This document shows, piece after piece, positions 11,946 through 22,114 of a stretch of 26,752 bases of DNA (position 1 is its first letter; every line of letters begins with the position of its first letter). The notes beneath the pieces were generated by a model. It saw only the letters and a program-made list of their open reading frames with translations. It was not told where the DNA came from and ran no database searches. Origin of the DNA: Paratrimastix pyriformis. Lineage: Eukaryota > Preaxostyla > Paratrimastigidae. Location: NCBI GenBank assembly GCA_027972325.1, contig JAPMOS010000338.1, positions 1-26,752 on the forward strand. Direction: 5' to 3'. Both the position numbers and the translations under genes were made by a program.

Positions 11946-13340
11946 ATGGAAGGGGTGGGCGCAATTGGAGAGGTGGATCGTGTAATCGCGAGTTTTGTTT
12001 GGGGGCACGATGTATTGAATACCGAAAAACGAGGGGAAAGGGGGCGAGGGGATATGGGAAAAGGGAAAGAAAGGGGTGGGGGCTTGGTTGGAATGGGGAG
12101 GGGAATCATTATGCAACTGAGGGGTGGAACAGATGGTGGAATTGGTGGAGAGAGGTGGAAGGTAAAATTGGAGTGGGTGGAGATATCACAGACAAGAAGG
12201 AGGGGAACGGGAATTGGGTGGGGAATTAATAAAGGGGTAAATGTAGTTGATCCAAAAGAGAGGGGCGAGAAGCGTGGTCGTCTGGGTTGGATAAAGACTG
12301 GTAATGAGAACTGGGAATGCTGGTACGGAGAGGGGGAAGACCTCTGGAAGGGGCGAAGGGGCCGGTGGTGGACGGGAGAGAGATGGGATCAGGAGGGTTG
12401 GCGGGGGTTGGGATGGCTGTTTTCTCCCGCGTTTTCTGGTGGGCTGAGCGCCCCTACTTTCCAACTGTGGTTGGATGGTGTGCCGGCTTGGTGTGGTGGC
12501 TGCATTGGGTGGCGGCTGCCCTCAGGTTGGTGTGGTATGTCTAGCCGATGTCTCGTTGGTCTGTGGATGGAGGAAGATGGATGGAGAGTTTCTAATCATG
12601 CTTTGATCATAGTCTCCCGGCTGGACAGAGTGCTTTGCCTCGGAGGTGGGCCCTGTCTGGTGTCGGAAATAACTACCGGTTTGTTGGTTGTTGGGACGTC
12701 TGGCAGCGGCTCATCCTTAGAATTTCAGATATCTGGCCCCCTGAGATGCCTGTCTGACCGTCTGGTCAGATGGAAGATCCTTCTCTGGGATGTTGCTGAT
12801 GCGGCACGTTCTTTGGGAGAGAGTCTGTCTTTCCGGTATTCTTTTTTGTCATCTTCAGAAACTTTTAGGAATGTGGCCGCTGATTCTGTTAAGGCTGGTC
12901 AAGGGCAGCCTGGTTATTGTTTTGAGCTTTCCTGGAATGGGGTTGGTCTGTGTGTACCCTCTTTTTCAGTCATCCAATTCCAATACTGGACTCAGCAGAT
13001 GGGAGCTCCAATGCCTGCATCCGCACAAAACCTCCGAATGAATGGGCAACTTTGGACGACGTCTGAAGGTCTGTGTGAGTATTCATTTATTACAGTTTAC
13101 TCATTTTCTGAGATCGATGATCTCGGTAGGACTGGTGGTGACGCTAGGGCCGGTCAAGGGGTCAACGGTCAAACCAGGACCCCCTTAACACCCGCAGCGG
13201 TTCCTGCGGGTGCTGGAGAGGAGGGGGCCGCTGGGCTACGTCGGCGGGATGCCCTAGGGATCGTTACCCCTGGGGTGGCCAGAGAGAGGGTCGAGGACAA
13301 CCTGGCTAAAATGTGGCAGGCAAACCTCACCGAGTGGTAC

Positions 13341-13749
13341 GAGGAAAACCCCGATGGGGACAACCTCAAGAAGGAGGAAAACCCCGATGGGGACAACCTC
13401 AAGAAGGAGGAAAACCCCGATGGGGACAACCTCAAGAAGGAGGAAAACCCCGCCGTCGGGGACAACCTCAAGGGGCATCGCTGGGCGACACCGGCTGGGT
13501 GGGGGATGGACACGATGGAGGAAAACCCCAAGAAGGGGGACAACCTCAAGAAGGAGGAAAACCCCGCCGTCGGGGACAACCTCAAGGGGCATCGCTGGGC
13601 GACATCGGCTGGGTGGGGGACGGACACGGAGGAGGAAAACCCCAAGGGGGACAACCTCAAGAAGGAGGAAAACCCCGCCGAAGGGGACAACCTCATGAGG
13701 GAAGGAGCAGAGGAGAACCCCGACTTTGGGGAAAACCTCGATGGTGGGA
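13341..13749 (+). repeat. In-frame 33-bp tandem repeats (EENPDGDNLKK) in ORF1b
   Basis: Three perfect 33-bp units start at 13341. Longer units follow (EENPAVGDNLKG plus HRWATPAGWG...) that recur as a higher-order pair at about 13443 and 13557, then degenerate units end near 13749. All length changes keep the frame, which suggests selection on the protein during expansion. Each unit also holds CCCC-N3-6-GGGG, able to form a small hairpin. Confidence 0.95.
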
Positions 13750-14267
13750 TGGAGGACGATGCCGGGGATGGGAATGCGGCACAGGCTGGCGACATCGGGG
13801 GCATACTACTTTGGCTCAGGTGGCTGGGGCTGGCTTCCTTTTTGCTTACGGTCTGTGCGAATGTTTTCCTTGTTGCCGTTTGCCTTGTAGACTCCTTTGA
13901 GTTTCGGCAGTGCTCTTGGGACAGGGAGGTTTGGAAAGGGAGACTGGCTCGGATATCATGGTTGCAAGTGATAATGTACGCTTGGGGGGACTTGGAAGGT
14001 CTAGCATGCCAGGCCAATTGGAATTTTATTGTTGACCGATTTAAGAGATGGGTGGGGATGAAGGAGGGGTGGAAAAGGGGGTGGGCTGACATTGACTTGG
14101 CTGAGTTTTTGAAAAAGCTGGTTGGGTTGGTTGAGTTTTATTGTAATGACGATGACATCGGTAAAAAGATTGGAGGCGGTGGGGAGCAGGATTGCTATGG
14201 AGGTGGAAATGGAGTGGGGGAGGGTGATGGAGAGCTGGAGGATGGTAATGGGGGCGGAATGTATAGA

Positions 14268-14970
14268 GGAATAGTTAATGTCACTGGCCACCGCTGCTGG
14301 ATCAGCACGGCCCTCCAGGTGGTTGAGGCGGCTGGGGGGTGGGGGAGTTGTACGAGATATTGCGGGAGGTCATGGGACCCCGGGTGGGAAGAAGGGGTGT
14401 GGAGGGAGGGAGCGAGGGGTTTGGACGAAGGGCAGGATGGGGAAGCGGAGGAGGCCCTCGTTGAATTGCTGCGGAGGTCTGGGATAGCGGCAAAGGTAAC
14501 TGTGGAAGTGGAGGACACATGTCAGGAGTGTGAGCTTATGAGTAGCGGAACGGAGAGAGAGAAGCGATCTAACGGTGAGATTGGAGCGGGATCTGGAGAA
14601 AACGAGTGACGCTGTGGGAAGGGTGATCCTTTCAAATCAGAGGATACGAAAAAGGTGCCCTGGGTGTGGGGTGGATCGTTGGCATGCGAGGGAGGAGCGG
14701 GTGGTGGGAACAGAGGGTGTTATGGTCGTCCAAGTGACGCGGGGTAGGGAAGGGATGGTTGATAAGAGGCAATGGAGGGTCCAGCCGGATGTGGTGGAAG
14801 TGGGCGGTAAGGTGTATCACATGGTAGCGGTGGCGGAGTTTTGTGGGAGAAGGGGGGGTGGGCGACACTGGGTGGCGGTCAAAAGATTGGAGACCAATGG
14901 TGGAGGTTTAATGACAGCAGGGTCGGAGAAGTTGGGGAAGAGGAAGCAGGTCATGGAGATGTGTTCCTGT
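14268..14970 (+). other. USP (peptidase C19)-like deubiquitinase domain within LINE ORF1b
   Basis: Features appear in the order typical of ubiquitin-specific proteases. Cys box: GIVNVTGHRCWISTALQ (Cys codon 14295-14297), compare the family pattern GL-x-N-x-G-N-T-C-[FY]-x-N-[SA]-x-LQ. Finger zinc ribbon: CQEC (14520-14531) and CPGC (14656-14667), about 45 codons apart. His box: VYHMVAVAEFCG then GRHWVAVKR (His 14866-14868). Last block: WWRFNDSRVGEVGEEE (Asn 14910-14912, Asp 14913-14915), then DVFLYV. The family Asn-Thr before Cys is replaced by His-Arg. The domain is small, with no long insertions, and is split across two frames at two places. Known members cleave ubiquitin from proteins; a role for the LINE (protecting its proteins, or acting on host ubiquitin signals) is inference. 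Confidence 0.75.
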
Positions 14971-15326
14971 ATGTGGAGGGGCAGGAAAAGGCTTCGAAGA
15001 TGAGGAAGTCGGCCCTGGGACCGGCGTTCGGAGGTGTGAAGATGCAGATGGGAGGTGGGAAGGCTGGGGAGCGGGGATGGGCCGGGGCGGAGCAGTGCAT
15101 GGGGGTGGGTGTGGGAAGCCTATCTGCAGTGGGGGATAGTTACCCGGAAGTCAGGGTGCCTGCGGGGGAAGGGAGTGAAGGCGCGGAGAAGGAAGGGGAA
15201 AAGGGATGCGCAGAGGAAGAAGAGGCAAAAGCGAAAATGCTGGATATTGAGCGGGTGTATGATGAGAAGGCGGAGGCGGAAGAATTTTGTGGGGTGGAAA
15301 AGTGGTGCTGCGAAAAAGGAGGCTAA

Positions 15327-15362
15327 CTTGAGGGCGGGCTGCTGGGGAAAGAGGAGGATCGG
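15327..15362 (+). other. ORF1b-ORF2 junction
   Basis: In copy 2 the ORF1b stop (15324-15326) lies 36 bases before the in-frame GTG at 15363 that matches the ORF2 ATG of copy 1 (81). In copy 1 the same stretch has no stop and reads through into the endonuclease. Confidence 0.5.
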
Positions 15363-18300
15363 GTGAGGGTGGTCGGATGGAATGTGCGGGGCTGGGCTCG
15401 GAATGGAAAAAGAAAAATGTAGAAGATTTGCTGAAGGTGGGTCGAACGGACGTAGCGCTTTTGCAGGAAACGAAAGGAACGAGGGACAATAAAGAATTTC
15501 TGCAGGAAAAATGGATGAAGGGGTGGTGCTGGAGGAGCTCTGTGGCGGAGGAGTCTGTTAAGCGGCACCCGAGAGGGGGGGTGATGATTGGGTATAGAAA
15601 AACACTGCAAGTGGCAGTTCGAAAGATTACGGAGGTGATTCCTGGTTATCTCATGTTTATGGACTGGACGGAGGGGAAGAATCAGATGAGACTCATCAAC
15701 ATGTATTTTCCTACTGGGGACGGAGAGGCGAACGTGAGGGTAAGGAGTGTGATCTTGGAGCGGTTGGAGGAGTGTGTGGCGGGGGGGGCGTCGGATGGGA
15801 GAGGAGTCGTGGTGTACACAGATGCGAACGGATGGGCTAAGGAAGGAGGGGAGCAAGAGAAACTGGGATTGTATGATGTGGCGAAGATGGTTGGGAAGGC
15901 GGGGGAGATAACTTTTATCCGGAGCCGGAAGGGTGGGACGGTGGCGAAAGAGGAAGAGCATGAAGGGAAGGGGAGGGCCCGGTTGGATTTGTGTCTGTCG
16001 ACGCAGGGGACAATGGGGAGGGTGCTGGACAATTTGTTTGTTTGGCGGAATGATGAGATTCAGTGGCAGGCGGTCACGGATCACCACATGATTGTAACGG
16101 ATCTCCGAAACATGGCGCCCTCTGCGGTGAAAATGGCTCGGAGGAAGGTGGCCATCTGCCCTTCCCGGACGGATGTGGAGGCACTGTTGCGGGACAAGAA
16201 GAAGGAGGAGTATGATGTTATGGTTGGGAAAATGGAAAAGTACCGTGGGAAGGTTGCGCAAATGTTGCGAGAGGCAGCTGTGAAGGGGGAGGAGCCATCA
16301 TTTGAACAGATGAGTGAGTTTCTTCGGGTGACAGCTGGCTGCGTTTTCGGCTATAGGGATGTGATGAATACGGATCGAGATTTTGAGCCTTTCAGGATAA
16401 AGAAATTGAGGAGGAGAGCGCTGGCGGAGGAGGACTTGAGTAAGAGGAAGGAGATGTTGAAACAGCTGGCGAAGATGAGGTCGGTGCATTATGGTAAGAG
16501 AGATAGGGCATTGGAGGGAAAGCGCAAGCGTATCTATAAGGGTATCATGACGGATGGCGCGGCGCCAATTACAACCTACGTGACTCGAAATGCGGAGGGG
16601 AAGATGGACAGGGTGGTGTCGGACCCGGCGGAGGTTAAGAGGGGATGGTGGGGTTTCATGGCGGGGCTTGCAAAAAGGAAGCTGCCGGTGGGGGACGGGG
16701 GGCAAAGACTGAAGGAGGTAACGGGAGGCGTGGGTGGAAGGGTAATTATGGCCCCTCTGACGACGCATGATATCCAGACAATACTGGGGGCTTTGCCGGA
16801 CGGGAAAGCGGCTGGCCCGGATGGAGTGACGGCGGAGATGGTCCATGCTTGTCAGGACGAAATTAAGGAGTGGTTGGGGAGGCGATACAACGAGATGTTG
16901 CAGAAGTCTGAGGTTCCTGAGGAGCTGAAACTCAGCTCGGTCTATATGGCAACCAAATCGCAGACGGAGCATCCGGGGGATCCGGCGGGAAGAAGGCCTA
17001 TAACTTTAATACAGGTCTTTTTGAAAGGACTGCAGGTAGTGATTGCCTCGAGATTTCAAGACTGGTGCGTTGAAAAAGGGGTATTCGGGGCGGAGCAGTT
17101 TGGTTTCCTGAGGGATCGGAGGATTGAGACGCCGATTGCCGAGATTTTGGGGGTGTTGACGGACTCGAAGATTATGGGAGGTAAGGAGTTCCACATGTGC
17201 GCGCTAGATATAAGAAAGGCCTATGATACAGTTGACATGGAGGCGCTCAGAAAGGGGTTGAGAAGGATGGGGGTGGAAGAGGAATTTGTCAGGTATGTGG
17301 ACAGCTTGTATGAGGGGAGAAAGGCGCGTGTGATCACGGGGTACGGGTTGACGGATAGCTATGACATTGAGAGAGGAATTAGTCAGGGGGACCCGTTGTC
17401 CTGCCTGCTGTTTATCTCCTTCATGGAGGGAGTCTTGGCGGAGGTGAGACGACAGGAGGGGGGCTATATTCTGGATAGCGGCAGGAAGGTAAAGGTGTTG
17501 GCATTTGCGGACGACATTATGTTGGTGACGAGAACAAGGGAACAGATGGTCCGTTTGGTGAATACGGTAAGGCGGAAAGTGGAAGAGGCTGGTATGGAGC
17601 TGTCGTGGAGCAAGTGTGACTACCTGTGTGGCGGGGTGAAGGGGAAGACGGACTTGGATCTGGGAGAGGGTCGGAAGATCAGAGTGCAGCAAAAGGGTGG
17701 AGCAATTCGGTATCTTGGGATATGGATAGATGAGGAGATGAACATGAAGGTCAACACGGAGAAGGTGATCCAGAAAATGTGTGGGCGACTGCACAGGCTC
17801 ATGGACAAGAAGGTCCCTCCGAGGTTGATGGTGCAAATGATTAATGAGTGTGTCTCGACTTGCCTACAATACACGGCGAGGCAGTGCCCAATGCCGACAA
17901 GGGACTTGGAAACACTGAAGCAGAGATATGCGAGGGTGTTCAGGGAAATCGGAGGTTGTATTGGGAAATGCGACCCGGCAGAGGTGCTGTTCTTTCCGGA
18001 GGAGGAAGGGGGTATGGGGCTGAAGGACCCGATTGATGTCCATGATATGATGGTGATGACACAAATTCTGGGGAGGATGGCGGACGAGCAGGGGTGTGGA
18101 GTGGTGCTGAGGGAGGAGATCGCGCTGCTGCAGAAATTGTGGACGACGCGTGAGCCGCTGTTGGATGATGCAGGGAAGTGGGTGAAGATGCACGGGCAGG
18201 AGAAGATGCCGGGGGTGGTGATTGGGGCGTTGCAGGTGATGCACAGGAGAGACATGGCGATCCTGAGGGACGGTGAGAAACTGAAGGAGGAAGTGAAGTA

Positions 18301-20170
18301 CGGCATGCCGACGACACTGGAAGAGATGGCGGAGCCCTGCAAGATAACAAAGAAGCACAGACAGACCCTCATGAAAAGGAAGATTCGGAGTGTGGCGGAC
18401 CTCATCATAGGGGGAAGATTTCATTGGAAAGGGGTGATGCCGCAGTATGTGGAGATGATCAAAAAGCGGGTGTGTCTGTATGGTAACAGGGTGAGTCCGG
18501 ACTATCTGCAATTGGCGAGGCGGATTCGGGAGGAGGAGTCGGCGGAGGAGGGGCGGAAGAGGCGGAGAGTGGAGAAGGAAAAGGAGGAAGGCAATGCAGA
18601 TAAGGGGAATGAAGGAAGGAGTGAGGGGAGTCGGGGGGTTGGGGCGGTCGGGGGGGAAGCGAAACCAAGAGTCAAGAGGCAAGCAAAGTTGCAGTGCGTC
18701 GGGGGGAAGGTAGCAGTGGTGAAACAGAGGAAACATGGGAGGGAGGATGGGGTGGGAAAGGGGGAGAGTAAGAAGGGAAGGAGCGAGAAAGAAGATGGGG
18801 AGGAGGGGGGTCGGATGCAGATTGAGGCGAGCGTGAAGAAGAGGAGGGCGGAAGGGCAGGTGGAGGGGAGGGGGAACAAGAAGGGGAGGGCGAGGGCTGG
18901 TGAGTGGGACGAGGTATTGTGGAAAAGGCGGGAGGAGTTGATGGCGGAGTGTGATGAGGTGGAAGTAAGAGTGGTGGAGCCAGAGGCGGAATGGAGGTTG
19001 TTTTATACTGATGGGAGTGCGACAAGAAGCCGGAAGGAAAGACGGGCGGCGTTCGCGGTGATTGAGAGATTAAAAAATGGGGCGCTGGCGGTGAGAGCGG
19101 GGAGGAGGTGTTCGGGTCGGGGGCAGACTAACAATGAAGCGGAGTTGGAGGCTATTCTGGAGGCTATTCGGATTGGACAGGATGCGAATGTGGAAGTGAG
19201 AACGGACAGTAAAGTGGCAAAGGGGTGGGTTGAGGGACTGATAAAGGGTTGGTGGAAACCAACGGATCTGATAGAATCGAAGGCGGAGGGACTGCTGCGG
19301 AGGGGGCAGCGGATTGTGAAGGAGCATCGTGGAGAGATACGACTGGTCTGGGTTAAGGGACATCAGGAAACTAGTGCGTCGCTGGATGCGGAGGGGAACA
19401 GATTGGCAGACAAGATTGCGGGACGGAGCATAAAGATGGAGCCGAGCGTGGTGCCCGAAGAGAAAGGATGGGGATTCAAGCTGGTGCGGAGAAGTGACGG
19501 GAAGGAGGTGGAGACAGACTTCAGAGAGGTGATGAAGGAATGGGGGAGGAAAAGTCGCATGTGGAGGGCGGCTCGTAAAAAGAAAAACGAGATTGTGTTA
19601 ATTAACGCAGAGAGTCGCAACGGAGGGATCAACGTGCAAACGATGAGGTGTGAGATGTCAGGGAAGCTGGCGATGATGGCAATCCTGCAGCGGTATATCA
19701 CGGCCAACATCCGGTTCTACATCAACGGGGAGGGATGGGAAGTGTTGGTGTGGGGTGAGGGACCACATGAACCACTTGGTGTTTGAGTGCCCAGGGATGG
19801 CGGGATGTGTGGGGAGAGATGGAAAGGGGCGGATGCTGTGAAGCTAATTGAGTGGTTGGACAAGGCGGAGGGAGCTGAAGACCCGGACCAGCTGCTCGAG
19901 GAGAAGTGGGTAGAGCCGATGGGAGAGTGTGTGAAGATAAGGGGCAGGCAGATCACGAAGGTGAGGCTATGGCAATTGATGGAGAGGTCCCGGGGGAGAT
20001 GGTTTCGGGCGAGAACATGGGACAGTTTTTGGGAAACGTTCTCGACAGAGGTAGCTGAGATGTGTGACCGATATGAGGAAGGGAAAAGCACGACAGTAAA
20101 GGAGGGGCGGACGCATATGAGTACGCTGAGGAACCAATGGACGACTCCCACACTATATCTTCGTTGCTGA
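15363..20170 (+). pseudogene. LINE family A ORF2: AP endonuclease, reverse transcriptase, RNase H, zinc knuckle
   Basis: Replication protein. By homology with copy 1 it starts at 15363 (GTG here, ATG there) with VVGWNVRG; one lost base near 15390 moves it to the frame open 15377-19786. Residues below count from 15377. Endonuclease (to about 240): Glu31 in QETKGT, Asp149/Asn151 in YTDANG, Asp204 in RLDLCL, Asp235-His236 in TDHHM. RT (about 400-900): AGPDGVTAEM, LDIRKAYDTVD, GISQGDPLSCLLF, FADD at 710-713, YLGIWI. Lys/Arg-rich linker about 1050-1190. RNase H: YTDGSAT from 1209, NNEAELEAIL, VRTDSK, GNRLADKIAG, so the D-E-D-D set is present. A 2-base loss near 19733 destroys the knuckle (CWCGVRDHMNHLVFEC in copy 3) and gives TGA 19784-19786; a further 1-base loss returns the frame, ending at TGA 20168-20170. 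Confidence 0.92.
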
Positions 20171-21036
20171 GACAGGCGGGAAGCCTAACGGTGATGGCGT
20201 TTTCGCACCCAGGGAATGCGGATCTCAGTTTCCCAGAGTATAGAACGCCGAGTAAGGAAGACTGGTTCCTGGGAGGTTCGGTGGATGGGTACGGGCTATT
20301 TAAGGAGAATCGGGACTTGTTGATTTATGCGAATCCGGAATATAACCCCCAGGAGGAGATGGATCGGTTTTTCCGAGCAATTGGAGAGTGGGCGGAGAGT
20401 CCGATTGGTAGAGGAGGGAAAAGAGCGTTTAGATGCATTGTTATTGTGCCGTACGGGGAAGGGAAAGCGAACAGAATCCAGCCGGGGGGTGAGCCGAAGC
20501 ACGGTGTGAGCTTGGCGATCAAGGGGGACATTCAGATGCGTGAGCTTTTCATCATCCAGGAGGGTGGGTTTGCTTTTTGGGAGCCGAGTTTCTGGCGCAC
20601 TGGGAGGAAAGTGGTGGGGAAGGCGCGGTTTGATGTGGGGATTCTGATGTTTGAGAATGGGCGGGCTAGGGAGAGATTCCCGATGGATCCAGCCCCGTTG
20701 TGGGCTTTGGAGGCGATGTTGAGGAAGGAGGCCGGGAGTCGCATGGTGCAGGTAAACTATGAGGGCCGCCCGAGAGATGGGGAAACGCTTTACAACTGGA
20801 GGGGGATATCGGAGGCGGTGGTGACGAAGGTGATGAGGAGGTTGAGAGCGAAGTGCGGCTTTAAGATGGAATACGCGAATGCATGTAGACTGGCAGCGGA
20901 AATGGGAATTGTGGATGAAGACACTCAAAAGGAGGTGGGAAGTGAGCTGGCAGGAATCAGGAAAACGATGCTCATAGCGATTCAGCAAAGGAAGAAGTGC
21001 GAAAAATTCGAGGCAGGAATGAAAGAAGAGCTGTAG
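20137..21036 (+). CDS. LINE family A ORF3: putative Dam-like N6-adenine methyltransferase domain
   Basis: An intact 299-codon frame whose ATG at 20137 overlaps the end of ORF2 by 34 bases in another frame. It could be expressed by reinitiation, internal initiation or frameshifting. Features: EYRTPSKEDWF (Arg36-Thr37-Pro38), DLLIYANPEYNP (Asn66-Pro67-Glu68-Tyr69), FRCIVIVPYGEG, then ELFIIQEGGFAFWEP and ARFDVGILMFEN, and a helical basic C-terminus (CRLAAEMGIVDEDTQKE). The succession W/Y-x-TP, NPPY-like motif after a hydrophobic strand, a hydrophobic strand ending in Pro, and a closing F-D-hydrophobic strand resembles phage Dam-type methyltransferases (Pfam Dam, also found in DIRS elements). The match is partial: NPEY in place of NPPY, a shorter gap between TP and NPEY, and no clear cofactor Gly motif. 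It could instead be an unknown fold. The protein is conserved in copies 1 and 3. Confidence 0.5.
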   Translation: MDDSHTISSLLRQAGSLTVMAFSHPGNADLSFPEYRTPSKEDWFLGGSVDGYGLFKENRDLLIYANPEYNPQEEMDRFFRAIGEWAESPIGRGGKRAFRCIVIVPYGEGKANRIQPGGEPKHGVSLAIKGDIQMRELFIIQEGGFAFWEPSFWRTGRKVVGKARFDVGILMFENGRARERFPMDPAPLWALEAMLRKEAGSRMVQVNYEGRPRDGETLYNWRGISEAVVTKVMRRLRAKCGFKMEYANACRLAAEMGIVDEDTQKEVGSELAGIRKTMLIAIQQRKKCEKFEAGMKEEL

Positions 21037-21211
21037 TCCGGAAGTCGGCGGAGACCGCCCCTGGGGGACGGTAGCCGACCCATGAACTCCCTGGGGTGCT
21101 CTTTCTGCAGGACTTGTCCTGCGGGAAGGCGGCCAGGGGGATCATGTCACCCGCGGGCTTCGGCCCGATTCCGGACTCGGCGCAAGCCGGGAAGTATCAC
21201 ACACACACACA
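21037..21211 (+). promoter_or_regulatory. Structured 3' UTR and (CA)n tail of LINE copy 2
   Basis: Hairpins: GTCGGC/GCCGAC closing 21044-21079; GCAGGA-CTTG-TCCTGC at 21107-21122; CGGGC-TTCG-GCCCG at 21154-21167; CGGC-GCAA-GCCG (GNRA loop) at 21178-21189. GGAAGTATCA and CA repeats to 21211 follow. Compared with copy 1, the second stem differs on both sides yet still pairs. Probable RT recognition structure. Confidence 0.75.
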
Positions 21212-21223
21212 CGATGCTGGATG
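21212..21223 (+). repeat. Target-site duplication of LINE copy 2, right copy
   Basis: CGATGCTGGATG, identical to 10674-10685, directly after the CA tail. E1 sequence resumes here. Confidence 0.9.
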
Positions 21224-21678
21224 AATTTTGCAAACTCTTTGGGCATTTGGTTCTCTGGGCAGCCTTCGGTACTTGTTGAAACCATTGAATCGCTGCAGAA
21301 GGGTTGTTCTCCAGCTGTGTCTCGGGATCGCATTGCCGTCTGGATCCAGAAACTATTGTCCTCGTTTATGTGGCAGTGCCTCTGTCAGACGACGCTCCAC
21401 CATTCTCATACTCTTCGGCATCCTCAACTGACGACTCGTCTGACCCTCAACTTCATGAGAACGTTTCCTACGCGTACCCATCAACGTGGTGGGGACCGGG
21501 ACGTGTCCATTCCCGGTCTCACTCATCATCTGATTCATCGGCGACGAGGCGCAACAAGACTCCCCGCTCCCGCGTCCGTTCACGCTCACCGAAGCACGCG
21601 GATGCAAAGGGGTTCGCCTCGCCCTCGCCCAAGAAGGCTGCGCGTACGGAGGCGACCTCCACACCTGCCCGGGAGTGA
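21224..21678 (+). pseudogene. E1 ORF1, C-terminal part (Ser/Arg-rich)
   Basis: Continuation of E1 ORF1 after the LINE insertion: EFCKLFGHLVLW, then VETIESLQKG...VSRDRIAVWIQKLLSSF in another frame, then SDDAPPFSYSSASSTDDSSD and an Arg/Ser-rich tail (RSRVRSRSPKHAD, SPSPKKAART) ending at TGA 21676-21678. Two frame changes are needed against the E2 paralogue, which shares KLFG, a helical stretch and a Ser-rich region. The RS-type tail suggests RNA binding or nuclear localisation. The family is unknown. Confidence 0.5.
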
Positions 21679-21895
21679 CGCCGCCCTCCGCCCCCCTGCC
21701 GCCTCGGTGCCGGCCCCTGGTCCGGTCCAGCTGAGCGGGGAAGCCGCTCCTACAGTCCGCCTTGGGTCTCGCCCAGGCGGGATGGAAGGCGATCGAGGGC
21801 CGTTTGCGCGGGCAGCCCCGCTCCGACCAAGCCGGCTGCGGCCAAGTCGAGTGTTCTGGCGCCCCTCCACCACCTCCCACTTCTCGCCCTTCTGA

Positions 21896-22114
21896 CCCTC
21901 CTTCACGTCCATCTGCTCCTCTTCCTCTGCCTCCCCAATCTCGTGTGCCGATCTTGGCGTCCGTGTGCTGCGTGCCGGGCGTCCTCCTTTTCCAACCCCG
22001 GATGGACCGGCGGTGAGAGACTTCTCGTGGTTGCGCGCGAGCACTGTCTATGTGTGCTACACCCACGCACGATGGTATGTCGGGAGTAAACCTCCCCCGT
22101 TCAGGCCTTTTTAA
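21896..22114 (+). pseudogene. E1: Pro/Ser-rich linker and first half of a GIY-YIG domain
   Basis: An open stretch without its own ATG, reading ...PPFPTPDGPAVRDFSWLRASTVYVCYTHARWYVGSKP and ending at TAA 22112-22114. STVYV (from 22040) and RWYVGS (22070-22087) match the GIY and YIG strands of GIY-YIG nucleases at normal spacing; the Arg and Glu catalytic parts are absent because the frame runs into the 3' region. An acidic/Pro-rich lead before VYI is also present in the family B protein. It probably marks where the internal deletion that made E1 begins. Confidence 0.5.

Larger units (their letters stand above)
11946..15326 (+). pseudogene. LINE family A ORF1b: EENP-repeat protein with C-terminal USP-like protease
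   Basis: The first ATG in the open frame is 11946; the frame is uninterrupted to 14609. The order is: a Gly/Trp/Arg-rich N-terminal part of unknown nature (to about 12430); a mixed, possibly beta-rich region (about 12600-13100); 11-residue EENPDGDNLKK repeats (13341-13749); a hydrophobic run LLWLRWLGLASFLLTVC...VAVCLV (about 13803-13890) that could be one membrane helix; an acidic/Gly linker; a ubiquitin-specific-protease-like domain (about 14268-14970, separate entry); and a charged Lys/Glu-rich tail ending at TAA 15324-15326. Two frame changes interrupt the protease, between 14531 and 14656 and between 14868 and 14892. The N-terminal half matches no family I recognise. Confidence 0.6.
10686..21211 (+). 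mobile_element. LINE family A, copy 2, full length (10.5 kb)
   Basis: Complete non-LTR element bounded by a 12-bp target duplication (10674-10685 and 21212-21223) and ending in (CA)n. Contents: short 5' UTR; ORF1a (10774-11786); ORF1b (ATG 11946, stop 15324-15326) with repeats, a hydrophobic segment and a USP-like domain; ORF2 (15363-20170) with AP endonuclease, RT, basic linker, RNase H and zinc region; ORF3 (20137-21036); structured 3' UTR. At 10.5 kb it is long for a LINE, most of the excess being ORF1b. A handful of frame changes and one altered ORF2 start make it probably inactive as assembled, but most of ORF2 (1,469 codons) is uninterrupted, so the insertion is fairly young. Confidence 0.92.
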
